A stretch of DNA of 64,000 bases from DAOUEO01 sp963763495 (GCA_963763495.1 CAVXOY010000018.1:62001-126000); one strand, 5' to 3'; shown: positions 29,871 to 40,249, counted from the stretch's first letter. Made by a program: numbers and translations. The notes: generated from the letters alone by a model not told the origin.

Positions 29871-31375
29871 TGACCCAACCGACTGATCCCCCCGCCACAG
29901 CCGGACGCGCGGCCGTCTCCGGGAGGAGGTTCGGTTCGACGAACTGGCTTCTGTTCGCGGTGGGCTTCGCCGTCTTCCTCGGCGCCCTCGACCAGACCGT
30001 CGTCGTCACCCTGCTCAAGCCGATAATGGACGGCGTCGGCGTACCCCTCGACCAGTTCTACCGCGCCGCCTGGATCGTCAACGGCTACATCCTGGGCTAC
30101 GTGGTGGCGATGCCCCTCATGGGCCGCGTCGCCGACGTGTACGGCCACGGCCGCATCTTCCTGGTGGCGCTGGGCATATTCATCGCCGGCTCTCTATGGG
30201 TGTCGGCCTGCCACGATCTGAACATGCTGGTGGCCGCTCGGGCCGTGCAGGCCCTCGGCGGCGGCGCCCTGGTGCCCGTCGCCATGGCCATCGTCGCCGA
30301 AAATGTGCAGCCGTCGCGGCGGGCGCTGGCGCTCGGCTTCTTGGGCGCCGCCGCCGAGGGCGGAGGACTCCTCGGCCCGCTTTGGGGCGGCAGTCTGGTC
30401 CAACTGATCGGTTGGCGCGGCCATTTCTGGATAAACGTCCCTCTTTGTCTGCCTGTGATCTACATCGTCCTCAGGGCGTATCGCGACAAAGAAAGAAGCC
30501 GGGCCTCGGTCGACTATTTGGGCGGCCTTCTCCTCGCCGGCGCCCTCACGGCCCTCGCCATAGCGCTCACCGACGACCCTGTAGCCGCCCGCTCTGTCGA
30601 GGTGAACGTTGCCCTGTACCTGCTTGCCGCCGCTTTCGCCGCCGCCTTCATCTGGCGCGAGTACGTGGCGAAGACGCCCATGCTCATGCTCTCATTGTTC
30701 CGGTCGCGGCCCTTCGCCGCCGGCAACCTGACCCACCTGTTGATGGGCGGTGGCCTTATAGTCGCCATGGTGTCGATCCCCGTCTTCTCTATTGCTATTC
30801 AGAACCAGTCCTACTTCCGGGGTGGCCTCAACCTGATGCGCCTGACCGTGATGCTGCCGGTCGGCGCCATCCTGGGGGGATACTTGGCCGGCTGGATGGG
30901 TTACCACCGGACCACGGCCCTGGGCATGGCCGTTAGTGCGCTCGGCTTCTTCTTCATGCGTTTCTGGGGCGCCGATATCGGCGATCCCCAGTACACCCTG
31001 AACCTGATGCTCACCGGCCTGGGCTTTGGGCTCATCATCGCCCCTGTGAGCGCCGCCGTCATCAACAGCGTCGCCGAAGAGCAGCGGGCCACCGCCTCCG
31101 CCATCCTGACGGTGATGCGTCTCGTCGGCATGCTAATTGGGGTGGCGTTGCTGACCTCGAAGGGGTTGGGGCAGTTCTACCAGCAGGCCGGCAACGTCGC
31201 CCTGGACGACCCTCGCTACGAGGAGTTGGTCAAGGGCTTGGAGGTTAGTACCTTCAGTGACGTCTTCACCGTCACCGCTATCGTCTGCCTGGTCGCGGCG
31301 ATCCCTGCCTTGATGATCGGGCGCGGCGTCGTCCGGCGCTTCAAGTGGACGGAGATCTGGCGCGGCCCCCACTAG
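29870..31375 (+). CDS. MFS exporter, DHA2/P55-like, 14 TM segments
   Basis: This is a 501-residue proton-coupled exporter. After a short cytoplasmic N-terminus it shows helix 1 ending ALDQTVVVTLLKPIM, with the DxT typical of DHA2 pumps, and loop GRVADVYGHGRIFL between helices 2 and 3 (motif A). About 14 hydrophobic segments are present. The ATG overlaps the stop of the LprG-like lipoprotein. In Mycobacterium the equivalent pair (LprG and Rv1410c/P55) exports triacylglycerols and supports lipoglycan placement. The same lipid-export role is inferred here; drug efflux is the alternative. Confidence 0.85.
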   Translation: MTQPTDPPATAGRAAVSGRRFGSTNWLLFAVGFAVFLGALDQTVVVTLLKPIMDGVGVPLDQFYRAAWIVNGYILGYVVAMPLMGRVADVYGHGRIFLVALGIFIAGSLWVSACHDLNMLVAARAVQALGGGALVPVAMAIVAENVQPSRRALALGFLGAAAEGGGLLGPLWGGSLVQLIGWRGHFWINVPLCLPVIYIVLRAYRDKERSRASVDYLGGLLLAGALTALAIALTDDPVAARSVEVNVALYLLAAAFAAAFIWREYVAKTPMLMLSLFRSRPFAAGNLTHLLMGGGLIVAMVSIPVFSIAIQNQSYFRGGLNLMRLTVMLPVGAILGGYLAGWMGYHRTTALGMAVSALGFFFMRFWGADIGDPQYTLNLMLTGLGFGLIIAPVSAAVINSVAEEQRATASAILTVMRLVGMLIGVALLTSKGLGQFYQQAGNVALDDPRYEELVKGLEVSTFSDVFTVTAIVCLVAAIPALMIGRGVVRRFKWTEIWRGPH

Positions 31376-32309
31376 GCCTGCGAGTCACTGTGGACGGTCG
31401 GCTCTGCGGCTCGCTTCCAGCAGCGCAACCCCGTACGTGCTGCCCCGGCATATTCAGATGGCTAGGACCGGAGTCACGTTGTCCCCATCCGCTGATCGGC
31501 GGACTCAGCCGTGCTCCAACATTGGCAACCAATTCGGGCCGCCCGTCGGGTCGCGACGAGCGCGAATCCGCTGGCCATGCTAGGATTTCGCCGTACTGGC
31601 ATGCAGCGCCATTCATCGTTGCGCTGCGGCAATGATACGCTGTGCTCAGGGGATGCTCGAGGGTGGGACATCGCGGACCACTTGCCCGGAGACGCGCGGC
31701 TGCCGTCTCGCATATCACCTCCGCAGCTCGTCGCTCGCACGGTCAACTGCACGAATCTCTGTCAGAGGCGAATATCCATCGAGGCGCATTACCGGCAGGT
31801 GAAACGCGATCAGGCTCCTGAAGTGCCGCTCCGAGACGATGTCCGACAGGTAGGGCCGCGTCTCGCTCAGATCATGGTGTAGACGAGTGCCGGTGCGCTC
31901 TTGATGTGGAGCGCCGACGGAACGCGTTGCGCACGAGTCCTTCGATCCAGCGGTTGACCTCCTCCCAGGCATCGGACAGTTGATCGGCGGCATGGCGCAA
32001 CTGTCGGCAGTGGCCGAGGTGGCTCCGATCCGTTGGCAGTTCGCGCTGCGTGGCGTGATCGGCGTGACGCTCATGTCGCGGTCGGGGCGGGTACAGCGTG
32101 CGTGCACGGCAAGCGGACTGACGAGCCGAGAGACGCGAAGGGCCAGATCCAGGCCGAATAGCCATCATGAAAGCTCGCATTTCGCGTACGGCTTGTCGGG
32201 ATGAAATCAACCGCTGGCCCAATGCTATTAAAACGCATGGCTCGTAGAAAGGTTAACGCGGAGCGCAAACAGACGCCGTCCCGACCCCACGCGCGCGGGG
32301 ACGGAAAGG
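31376..32309. other. 0.9 kb stretch with no convincing gene
   Basis: I see no recognisable gene here. On the minus strand between about 32110 and 31715 two adjoining frames read like protein (a segment around WEEVNRWIEGLVRNAF and another around RPYLSDIVSERHFRSLIAFH), which could be a decayed or frame-broken gene. No family is recognisable. Codon use is less G/C-biased at third positions than in neighbouring genes. Confidence 0.45.
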
Positions 32310-32329
32310 CTGAGGGATTCATCCCTCAG
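32310..32329 (-). terminator. Hairpin after htpX
   Basis: CTGAGGGAT-tc-ATCCCTCAG is a perfect nine-pair stem with a two-base loop, 30 bases after the htpX stop. The same architecture with TC loop occurs at 43015. Confidence 0.7.
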
Positions 32330-32358
32330 AACGGCGACATCCCGGGATTTGCCACGCC

Positions 32359-33276
32359 CTACATCGCCCGCAGGATGGCGATCCGCTCCTGTATCGGCGG
32401 GTGCGTCGAGAAGAGGTTGTTGAGGAAGCTCTTATGCTCCATCAGCGGACTGGCGATGTACAGGTGCGCCGTCGCCTTGTTGGCCGCCTCTAGGGGGTCG
32501 GTGTCGGTGGATATCTTCTCCAGCGCCCGCGCCAGCCCTTCCGGGTAGCGCGTCAGCTCCGCGGCTGAGGCGTCGGCCAGGTACTCCCGCTGCCGCGACA
32601 AGGCGAACTTGATGAGCTGCGCCGCGATCGGGGTCAGGATAATCGCTATGATGGCGATGGCGTAGATGATCAGCATCGCCGCGCCGCCGTTCTTTCCCCG
32701 ATTGCTCGACCGGCCTCCCGCTCCCCAGAGCGTGAGGCGCAGCATGAGGTCCGCCAGCAGCGCGATGACCCCCACCAACACCACCACGACCGTCATCAGC
32801 CGGATATCGTAGTTGCCGATGTGCGACAGCTCATGGGCGATGACCCCCTCCAGCTCCAGGTGGTCGAGCTTCTGGAGGAGGCCGCGGGTGACGCAGACGA
32901 CGGCGTGGTCGGGGTCGCGGCCGGTGGCGAAGGCGTTCGGCGAGCCGTCCTCGATGACGTACACCTTCGGCATGGGCAGCCCTGCCCCGATGCACAGGTT
33001 CTCTACCGTCCGGTACAGCTCCGGCTCCTGCTCTCTGGTCACCTCATGGGCCTGCGAGATCGCCAGAGTGACGCTGGCCGAACTGTAGTAGCTGAACAGG
33101 GCGAAGAGGATCACCGGGATGATGATGATCGGCGCGACGGGGTAGGGCAGGCCGAGGACGATGCCGATGGCGACGACAAAGCCGCCGATGAGTATGACGA
33201 ACGTCAACAGCAGCAACCAGGTGTTGCGCCGGTTATCGCCGATGCGGTCGTAGATAAGAACGGGCTGCTCGGCCAT
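32359..33276 (-). CDS. htpX: HtpX-like M48 membrane metalloprotease
   Basis: HtpX degrades misfolded membrane proteins. Two N-terminal membrane segments precede the zinc motif HELSH (residues 148-152). Two further hydrophobic segments follow, and a second zinc ligand is expected in SRQREYLADASAAEL. The 305-residue length is typical. It starts six bases after the lemA stop, so the two are surely co-transcribed. LemA/HtpX pairs are common in bacteria. Confidence 0.93.
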   Translation of the reverse strand: MAEQPVLIYDRIGDNRRNTWLLLLTFVILIGGFVVAIGIVLGLPYPVAPIIIIPVILFALFSYYSSASVTLAISQAHEVTREQEPELYRTVENLCIGAGLPMPKVYVIEDGSPNAFATGRDPDHAVVCVTRGLLQKLDHLELEGVIAHELSHIGNYDIRLMTVVVVLVGVIALLADLMLRLTLWGAGGRSSNRGKNGGAAMLIIYAIAIIAIILTPIAAQLIKFALSRQREYLADASAAELTRYPEGLARALEKISTDTDPLEAANKATAHLYIASPLMEHKSFLNNLFSTHPPIQERIAILRAM

Positions 33277-33282
33277 CGCGGT

Positions 33283-33855
33283 CTACGGGTTCTGGAAGCT
33301 TACCTTCGGCGCCTCGCGGTCTGCCTCTTCCGCCTCGAAGAACTCGAAGGCCTGGAAGCCGAACATGTTGGCGATGAAGACGTTGGGCACCACCTGGATC
33401 TTGGTGTTGAAGTCGCTCACGTTGCGGTTGTAGAACTGGCGGGCGTAGGCGATCTTCTCCTCGATGTCCGATAGCTCCTTTTGCAGCGCCATGAAGTTGT
33501 CGCTCGCCCGCAGTTGGGGGTAGTTCTCCGCCACCGCGAACAGCGAGCGCAGGGCGGAAGTCAACTGGTTGTTCGCTGCCGCCGACTGGGCCGGCCCTTC
33601 CGCCTTCTCCAGCATCGCGCGGGCGTTCGTCACGTTCTCGAACGTCTGCCGCTCGTGCGACGCGTAGCCCCGGACCGTCTCCACCAGGTTGGGGACGAGA
33701 TCGGCGCGGCGCTTGAGTTGCACGTCGATCCCCGACCAGGCCTCCTTCGTCCGCACCCGCGACTGGACGAGCCCGTTGTAGATGCCGAGCAGCACGAAAG
33801 CCGCTATCAGGACTAGCGCGACGACGACGATGACGATGATTAGCCCTGCTCCCAC
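33283..33855 (-). CDS. lemA: LemA family protein
   Basis: LemA proteins have one N-terminal transmembrane helix (LIIVIVVVALVLIAAFVLL) and a four-helix cytoplasmic or extracytoplasmic bundle. The signature YNGLVQSRVRTKEAWSGIDV, then RRADLVPNLVETVRGYA and YNRNVSDFNTKIQ, is clear. The function is not established; the usual partner is HtpX, which follows here with a six-base gap. 190 residues. Confidence 0.95.
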   Translation of the reverse strand: MGAGLIIVIVVVALVLIAAFVLLGIYNGLVQSRVRTKEAWSGIDVQLKRRADLVPNLVETVRGYASHERQTFENVTNARAMLEKAEGPAQSAAANNQLTSALRSLFAVAENYPQLRASDNFMALQKELSDIEEKIAYARQFYNRNVSDFNTKIQVVPNVFIANMFGFQAFEFFEAEEADREAPKVSFQNP

Positions 33856-33963
33856 GGCGCTACCTCCTTCTCTACTGAGCGATTATCAGCTTCAATCTGT
33901 TCGCCCAATTCTAGCAGAGAGAATCGCCTGCAACAATGAGGGATTCACCTGAAAGAAAGGGAA

Positions 33964-33989
33964 GGGGGCCGGACGTTCGTCCGGCCCCC
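33964..33989. terminator. Strong terminator hairpin between lemA and thiolase
   Basis: GGGGGCCGGAC-gttc-GTCCGGCCCCC gives an eleven-pair stem with a four-base loop. On the minus strand it follows the thiolase stop by 30 bases and leads into a T-rich stretch, so it should terminate the thiolase transcript. Confidence 0.88.
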
Positions 33990-34018
33990 TGACTATCGTC
34001 GATGATTGGCGCGACGGC

Positions 34019-35269
34019 CTAGTAGTCCTCGCGCTCCCAGGCCGCGGCGTAGCCCATGCCGAGACCCTGGCAGAGAGTGGTGAGCGCCCAGCGGCCGCCG
34101 CTTGCCTTGAGCTGGCGACCGGAGGTCATGATCAAGCGCGGGCCGGTGCCGCCCAGCGGGTGACCGATGGCGATGGCGCCGCCCCACTGGTTGATCTTCT
34201 CGACCACCTTGTCGGAGAACTTCATGTCGTTGATCATGTAGTTGACCACGCAGGCGAACGCCTCGTTGATCTCGATCACGTCGAAGTCCTCGATCTTCAT
34301 GCCCGCACGCTTCAGCAGCTTCTCCGTCGCCCAGCGCGGCCCGACGCCCATGACGTCCGGGTCGACGCCGATGGTCGCCGAGTAGCGGTAGGTCAGCATC
34401 GGCTTCCAGCCCCGCTCCTTGGCGATCTCCTTCGTAGTTACCAGGCAGAGGGTAGCGCCGTCGTTCTGGGGGCAGGAGTTACCGGCGGTGACCACGCCGT
34501 CCTCCTTGAGGACAGGGCGGAGCTGGCTCAGGGCCTCCAGGTTGGTCTCACGGCGAGGGCCCTGGTCCTTGCTGAGCGTCTCGCTGCTGCCGTCCTTGTA
34601 GTTGATCGTGACCGGCAGGATCTCGTCGTCGAACCGGCCGGCGTCCTGGGCCGCGACGGCGAGCTGCTGGCTCCGCAGAGACCACTCGTCTGCTTCCTGG
34701 CGGGTCACTCCAAAGCGCGCATGCAGGTTCTCAGCAGTCCAGAGCATGTTGAATATCTGCGGGTTCTTGACAGCGAACCAGGGGGTGAGAAGCTCCGCGT
34801 CTTTCCAGTCCGGTGGATAGGCCAGGTCCGACTTCTGCGGCGCGAGCAGAGCAGCCATGCCGCCGCCCTTCTGCCCGGCCATCTCCTCGGCAGTGGTAAC
34901 GCCCGGCCGGCCCATAGTCTCAACGCCGGCGGCGAGAACGATATCGGCGGAACCGGCCATCACGGCCTGGCACGATTCGACTGTGGTGTGCAAGCCGCTC
35001 GCGCACTGAGTGTTGACATCCGTTCCCCAGATATTGTCGCCGAAACCGGCCTCGAACATGTACTGCCGGCACTTGCTCATCGGGGTTACCAGGCCGGCCG
35101 AGCCGACGTGGAACTCGTCGATGTCCTTGGGGTCGAGGTTGTTGCGCTTCAGCATGTGCTTGATCAGGGGCACCATCAGCTCGCTGTGAGTAATCGCCTT
35201 GAACATGCCCCTTCTACCGGCGCGACCGATAGGTGTCCTTACACCGTCAACAATTACTGCCTCTCTCAT
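34019..35269 (-). CDS. Acetyl-CoA acetyltransferase (thiolase)
   Basis: Thiolases condense or cleave acyl-CoA with CoA. The nucleophilic cysteine is Cys 89 in DVNTQCASGLHT. The catalytic histidine is in GGAIAIGHPLGGTGPRLI, with NEAFACVVNY before it and the second cysteine near LTTLCQGLGMG. The protein is 416 residues and intact. It stands alone between terminators. Whether it works in beta-oxidation or acetoacetyl-CoA synthesis cannot be decided, although other acyl-CoA genes lie in the window. Confidence 0.92.
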   Translation of the reverse strand: MREAVIVDGVRTPIGRAGRRGMFKAITHSELMVPLIKHMLKRNNLDPKDIDEFHVGSAGLVTPMSKCRQYMFEAGFGDNIWGTDVNTQCASGLHTTVESCQAVMAGSADIVLAAGVETMGRPGVTTAEEMAGQKGGGMAALLAPQKSDLAYPPDWKDAELLTPWFAVKNPQIFNMLWTAENLHARFGVTRQEADEWSLRSQQLAVAAQDAGRFDDEILPVTINYKDGSSETLSKDQGPRRETNLEALSQLRPVLKEDGVVTAGNSCPQNDGATLCLVTTKEIAKERGWKPMLTYRYSATIGVDPDVMGVGPRWATEKLLKRAGMKIEDFDVIEINEAFACVVNYMINDMKFSDKVVEKINQWGGAIAIGHPLGGTGPRLIMTSGRQLKASGGRWALTTLCQGLGMGYAAAWEREDY

Positions 35270-35452
35270 TGGTCTGGCTCCTTTTCTGAATAGTTTGAAC
35301 AGGCCCTTAAGGTGATCCTCAGCCTACTTATCTTTCAATTATTGGTCAATACTTTGTACTCTCGTTCACTTTTCCGATTCTGACGACAGGAATCCTGACT
35401 CCTGGAAACAGCGAAAAGAAGCATGGTGGGAGCCATCAAGTACTGAGAGCAG

Positions 35453-36326
35453 CTAGCCGCCGGCGGCGACCACGGTGTTGTAGACCACCATCGCCACCGT
35501 CATCGGCCCGACGCCTCCCGGCACCGGCGTTATCGCCTGCCGCCTTCTCCGCCACCGCGTCGTAGTCCACGTCGCCGACCAGCCGGTAGCCGCTCTTCCG
35601 CGAGGCGTCCTCAATCGTGTTGTTCCCCACGTCGATGACGACTGTGCCTTCGCTCACCATGTCCGCCGTGATCGCCCGCGGGACCCCCATCGCCGCGACC
35701 AGGATGTCGGCCTGGCGCGTGATCTCTGCCAGGTTGGTCGTGCGCGTGTGGCAGACGGTCACCGTCGCGTTCGCCCCCGGCGCCTTCTGCATGAGGATCG
35801 CCGCCAGTGGCTTGCCGACGATGTTCGAGCGGCCGCAGATGACCACGTGCTTGCCCGCCGGGTCGTAGCCGCTGTCGATGAGCATCCGCTGGACGCCGGC
35901 CGGGGTGCAGGGCTTGAAGGTGGGCTCGCCGCGCAGGAGGCGGCCCGCGTTGACGGGATGAATACCGTCAACGTCCTTCTCCGGCGTCATGGCGCTGATG
36001 ATATCGTTCTCGCTGATGTGCTTGGGCAGCGGCAACTGCACCAGGATGCCGTGCCAGGCGGGGTCGTTGTTCAACTGGCGGACCAGAGCCAGCACCTCGT
36101 CCTGGGTAGAGGTGCCGGGGATCTGGAACGTGTGCGAGTTGAGTCCGATATCCTGGCAGGCCTGGTTCTTGGACCGGACGTAGGAGATGGAGGCAGGATT
36201 ATCGCCGACGAGGACGAAGGCGAGGCTGGGATTGACTCCCTTTCCCTTCAGCACTTCGACCCTCTCGCGTAGCTCGTTACGAACTGCCTGAGCGATGGCG
36301 CGCCCGTCGATGATCTTGGCTGTCAC
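35453..36326 (-). CDS. folD: FolD methylene-THF dehydrogenase/cyclohydrolase
   Basis: FolD interconverts 5,10-methylene-, methenyl- and 10-formyl-tetrahydrofolate and so supplies formyl groups to PurN and others. GTG 36326 has AAAGGA upstream and opens TAKIIDGRAIAQAVR. The signatures VGDNPASISYVRSKNQ, PEKDVDGIHPVN and GRSNIVGKPLAAIL are present. The frame breaks near 35537 by one extra base; the next frame gives the family ending PVPGGVGPMTVAMVVYNTV and stop 35453. Corrected length is about 290. Confidence 0.92.
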
Positions 36327-36440
36327 TTCTGTATCCTTTCCTGGTAGAGGTATCAACCGCAGTATATCAGGATCTAAAGGAAGTAAGATACGTTTCGCGG
36401 CTGTTCGCGCGCGGGGGCGTGTGCTAGAATTACCGCACTT

Positions 36441-36881
36441 ATGACCTCCCTCGCCGTCGGCATCGACATGATCGAGATTGGACGCGTGCGCGACGTCCTC
36501 CAGCGCCACCACGAGCGTTTTCGGGCGCGCGTCTTCACCCCCGCCGAGCTCGCCGTCTCCCGCGACCGGCCCCATGCGCTTGCCGCCCGCTTCGCCGCCA
36601 AAGAGGCGACGATGAAGGCGTTGGGTACCGGCGCCAAGGGGGTTGCCTGGCGCGAGATCGAGGTTCTCCCCGACCAGCGCGGGAAACCGCTGCTCTTCCT
36701 CTACGGACGGGCGCGGAAACGGGCGTCGGATATGGGCTTGGCCGCCCTCGAGGTGAGCCTCACCCACTCGCGCGACTACGCGATGGCCACGGTAGTCGGC
36801 CTTCGAGAAGGGACAGCGGAGGATCCCCATGCCGCCCGCCGCCGGCTGCTGCGCCGGCTTCAGGAAGGAGGCCTCCTATGA
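36441..36881 (+). CDS. acpS: Holo-[acyl-carrier-protein] synthase
   Basis: AcpS attaches 4'-phosphopantetheine to acyl carrier protein. The protein has VGIDMIEIGRVRDVL with the metal-binding aspartate and the ARFAAKEATMKALGTG motif with the catalytic glutamate and lysine. It is 146 residues, slightly long because of a basic tail of about 20 residues. The stop overlaps the start of nnr by four bases. The acpS-nnr gene order is common in bacteria. Confidence 0.94.
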   Translation: MTSLAVGIDMIEIGRVRDVLQRHHERFRARVFTPAELAVSRDRPHALAARFAAKEATMKALGTGAKGVAWREIEVLPDQRGKPLLFLYGRARKRASDMGLAALEVSLTHSRDYAMATVVGLREGTAEDPHAARRRLLRRLQEGGLL

Positions 36882-38428
36882 AACTCGTGACCGCGGAACA
36901 GATGCGCTTCCTCGACCGCCAAGCCGTCAGGGCGGGTGTCGCCACGGCTGCTCTGATGGAGAGCGCCGGCCTGGGCGTCGCCCAGCACGTGCGCACGCTG
37001 CTGGGCAGCGTCAAGGGACGGCGCATCCTCGTCTTGGCCGGGCCCGGCAACAACGGCGGCGACGGTCTCGTCGCTGCCCGCCATCTCTACGATTGGGACG
37101 CCGAGACGCGCGTCTATCTTCTGGCGAAGCGCCGCGGCGACGATGAGAACTACAAGGAGCTGGTCAAGCGCGAGCTCGACATGGCCGACGCCGAGGACGA
37201 CCCCGGTTTCGCCGCCCTCGACCGCTTCCTGTCCGACGCTGAGCTTGTCATCGATGCCCTGCTGGGCACAGGACGGGCGCGGCCCATCGAAGCCAACCTG
37301 GCGGAGATAGTCGACCGCGTGCGCCGTGTCCGCCAGCGCCGCCAGCCGCCGCGTCTCGTCGCCGTCGACGTGCCCACCGGCGTCGACTCCGATTCCGGCG
37401 CCGTCGACCCTCATTGCGTCCCCGCCGACCTCACCGTCACCTTCGCCTTCTCCAAGATCGGCCTCCACACCTTCCCCGGCTCCCAGTACGCCGGCCGGGT
37501 CGAGGTCGTGGACATCGGCATACCCGATGCCGTCGACTCGGGGGCAAAGGTGGAGCTGATCACCGCCGATTGGGTATCGACGATGCTGCCCCAGCGGCCG
37601 CTGGACTCGAACAAAGGGACGTATGGGCGCGTGCTTGTCGTCGGCGGCTCCGAGAACTACGTGGGAGCTGTTCACCTGGCCGCGGCGGCGACGCTGCGGG
37701 CCGGCGCCGGCCTGTGCGCGGTTGCCTGTCCCCGGAGCATCCAAGGGGTGATTGCGGCCGGCCTTCCCGAAGTGACGTATCTCCCCCTGCCCGAGAAGGA
37801 AGGCGGGATATCAGAGAGGGCGGTGACGGATGTCTTGGGGCAGTTGGGCAGCTTCGATGTCCTCCTCGTAGGCTGCGGCCTGGGGCGTCGAAGCTCGACG
37901 GAGGCGTTCCTGCGCTCGCTGCTCTTCGGGCTGAAAGAGGACTCCAAGCTGACGGTCGTCGTCGACGCCGATGGTCTGAACGCCCTCGGCGGCGCGCCGG
38001 GCTGGCCCTCGCGGGTGAACGTCCCCCTCGTGCTCACGCCTCACCCGGGCGAGATGCGACGGTTGACCGGACGCGGCATCCCCGAGATCCAGAGCGACCG
38101 TCTGGGTTCGGCGCAGCGATGTGCGCAGGAATGGAACCAGACCGTCGTGCTGAAGGGGGCGCACACAGTCGTCGCCGCGCCCGATGGCCGGGCCGCCCTC
38201 AGCCCCTTCGCCAATCCTGCCCTCGCCACCGCCGGCACCGGCGACGTCCTCGCCGGCGTCATCGCCGGCCTCCTGGCGCAGGGCCTCGACCGGTATGCCG
38301 CGGCGGCCTGCGGCGTCTACCTCCACGGCGCTGCCGGCGAGCGCGTGCGGGAAGCCATCGGCGACACCGGCGCTCTGGCGGGCGACCTCCTGCCGGAGCT
38401 GCCCCAGGTCATCAAGGCCCTGCGGTGA
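36878..38428 (+). CDS. nnr: Bifunctional NAD(P)H-hydrate repair enzyme
   Basis: The N-terminal half (to about residue 215) is the epimerase, with LAGPGNNGGDGLVAARHL and VAVDVPTGVDSDSG. The C-terminal half is the ADP- or ATP-dependent dehydratase, with TPHPGEMRRLTG and NPALATAGTGDVLAGVIAG. Together they repair damaged hydrated NAD(P)H. The 516-residue length and motif order are normal. It overlaps acpS at the front and recJ at the back (GTGA). Confidence 0.95.
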   Translation: MKLVTAEQMRFLDRQAVRAGVATAALMESAGLGVAQHVRTLLGSVKGRRILVLAGPGNNGGDGLVAARHLYDWDAETRVYLLAKRRGDDENYKELVKRELDMADAEDDPGFAALDRFLSDAELVIDALLGTGRARPIEANLAEIVDRVRRVRQRRQPPRLVAVDVPTGVDSDSGAVDPHCVPADLTVTFAFSKIGLHTFPGSQYAGRVEVVDIGIPDAVDSGAKVELITADWVSTMLPQRPLDSNKGTYGRVLVVGGSENYVGAVHLAAAATLRAGAGLCAVACPRSIQGVIAAGLPEVTYLPLPEKEGGISERAVTDVLGQLGSFDVLLVGCGLGRRSSTEAFLRSLLFGLKEDSKLTVVVDADGLNALGGAPGWPSRVNVPLVLTPHPGEMRRLTGRGIPEIQSDRLGSAQRCAQEWNQTVVLKGAHTVVAAPDGRAALSPFANPALATAGTGDVLAGVIAGLLAQGLDRYAAAACGVYLHGAAGERVREAIGDTGALAGDLLPELPQVIKALR

Positions 38429-40249
38429 GGCCGCAACGTCGCTGGCGGCTCAAAGAGAGCCCGCTGACGGGGGCGCTGAGCGCTACGCCCTATCCCCCGC
38501 TGATCCAGCGCCTCCTCGAGAACCGCGGCGTCGCCACCCCGGCTGCGGCCCGCGCCTTCCTCGACGGCGGCCCCGAGATCGACCCCTCCGCGCTGCCCGA
38601 CATCGACAAGGCGGTCGCGGTCCTGGTGAAGGCCGTGCAGGCGGGCGACACGATCGCCGTCTTCGGCGACTTCGATGTCGACGGCATAACCGCCGCCGCC
38701 ATCCTCAGCGAGGGCCTCACGTCGCTGGGCGCGGGCGTCCTCACCCACATTCCCGACCGCTTCCGCGAGGGGTACGGCCTCAACAAACCGGCGATAGACC
38801 GGCTGCGCGAGCGCGGCGCCGGAATTCTCCTCGCCGTCGACTGCGGCATCAGCTCCCTCGACGAGGTGGCCCACGCCCGCTCGCTGGGCATGGAGGTCGT
38901 CGTCGTCGACCACCACCTGCCGCTGACGGAGCTGCCGGCGGCCCAAGCGATCGTCAACCCCAAGCTGGCCTCGCCGCCGATACCCGCCGCCGATCTCGCC
39001 TCAGCCGGGCTGGCCTATCTGCTGGTCCAGGCGCTCCACGATTCCCTGCGGCGGCCCTTCCCCCGCGAGCGCTATCTCGACCTCGCGGCGCTGGGGACGG
39101 TCGTCGACATGGCGCCTCTCCTCGGCCCCAACCGCGAGCTGGTGCGCCGTGGCCTCGCCGCCCTCGCTCAGACGGAGCGGCCCGGCCTCCAGGCGCTGAT
39201 GACCGTCGCGCGCGTGGACGTGGCCGCTGCGGGCACTGAGGCGCTCTCCTTCGCGCTGGGGCCCCGTCTCAACGCCGCCGGGCGCATCGCCCATGGCCGT
39301 CTCAGCTATGAGCTGCTGACCTGCCGCGACCCGGAAGCGGCCCTATCGCTGGCGCGAGACCTCGATGCCCTGAACAGGGAGCGGCAGCGCCAGACCCTGA
39401 CGGCCCTCGATTTGGCCCGCAGCCTGCTGGCGGAGGATGACGGCGCTTTGCCTCTCATCATGGTCGGGCACGGCGATATCCCCGCCGGTGTCGCCGGTCT
39501 CGTCGCCTCGCGGCTGGCCGAGGAGCTGTACCGCCCCGCCGTCGTCTACAGCGAGGACGGTGGCGTTAGCCGCGCCAGCGCCCGCAGCATCCCCGAGTTC
39601 GACATCGCGGCGGCCTTGCGCGAGTGCTGCGACCTCTTCGTGCGCTTCGGTGGCCACCATCAGGCGGCGGGCTTCACGGCGGAAAACGACCGCCTGCCCG
39701 CGATCAAGGAGCGGCTTGTCGCCTGCGCGGCCGAGCGGCTGGCGGGCGCGGAGCTGACGCCGGTCATCGACATCGACGCGGAGATGCCCCTGCGCAGCGT
39801 CGGCAGCGAGGAGATACGCTGGCTGGCCCGCCTCGCGCCCCACGGCATGGGCAACCCCGAGCCGATGTTCCTCAGCCGCGGCGTGCAAGTCCTCGATTGC
39901 CGGACGTTGGGCAGCGACGGCCAGCACCTGTGGCTCAAGCTGACGCGACGGCGCCGTCGTCTGGCCGGCTATCGCCTTCGGGCTGGGAGAGGTGGAGGTG
40001 GGGGAGACGGCCGACCTTGTCTACTCGGTGGGCGTGGACCCTCGGGAGAACGGCTCGCTGCAGCTTGTCGTCCGCGACCTCGCGCCGTCACTAAGGGAAT
40101 CCTTGAAGACATGGAGGCGGCTACGCTGCAACAGAGTTCGACCAGTCGACATGATCTCTCGAACCCGGGTAACGGCCAAACCCGCTGTTCCGCATCTTGG
40201 TGGCTCTCAGGGCAGCGGGGTAGGCAAAGTTAAACTCGTCAGGATATAG
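38425..40249 (+). CDS. recJ: Single-stranded-DNA exonuclease RecJ (one frame break)
   Basis: RecJ is the 5'-3' single-strand exonuclease of recombination and mismatch repair. The frame opens at GTG 38425, overlapping nnr. DHH-family motifs appear as FGDFDVDGITAAAIL, AVDCGISS and VVDHHLPL. The DHHA1 part contains RFGGHHQAAGF, followed by HGMGNPEPMFLSRGV. One extra base near 39943 breaks the frame; the next frame continues as RDGAVVWPAIAFGLGEVE and ELV-type C-terminal sequence. The real stop is uncertain (40249 or just before), as the tail runs into the antisense gene. Confidence 0.9.

Noticed and set aside
36327..36830. Upstream extension of folD to 36830
   Set aside because: The added part is antisense to acpS and has no folD family sequence. 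GTG 36326 with AAAGGA upstream is the proper start.
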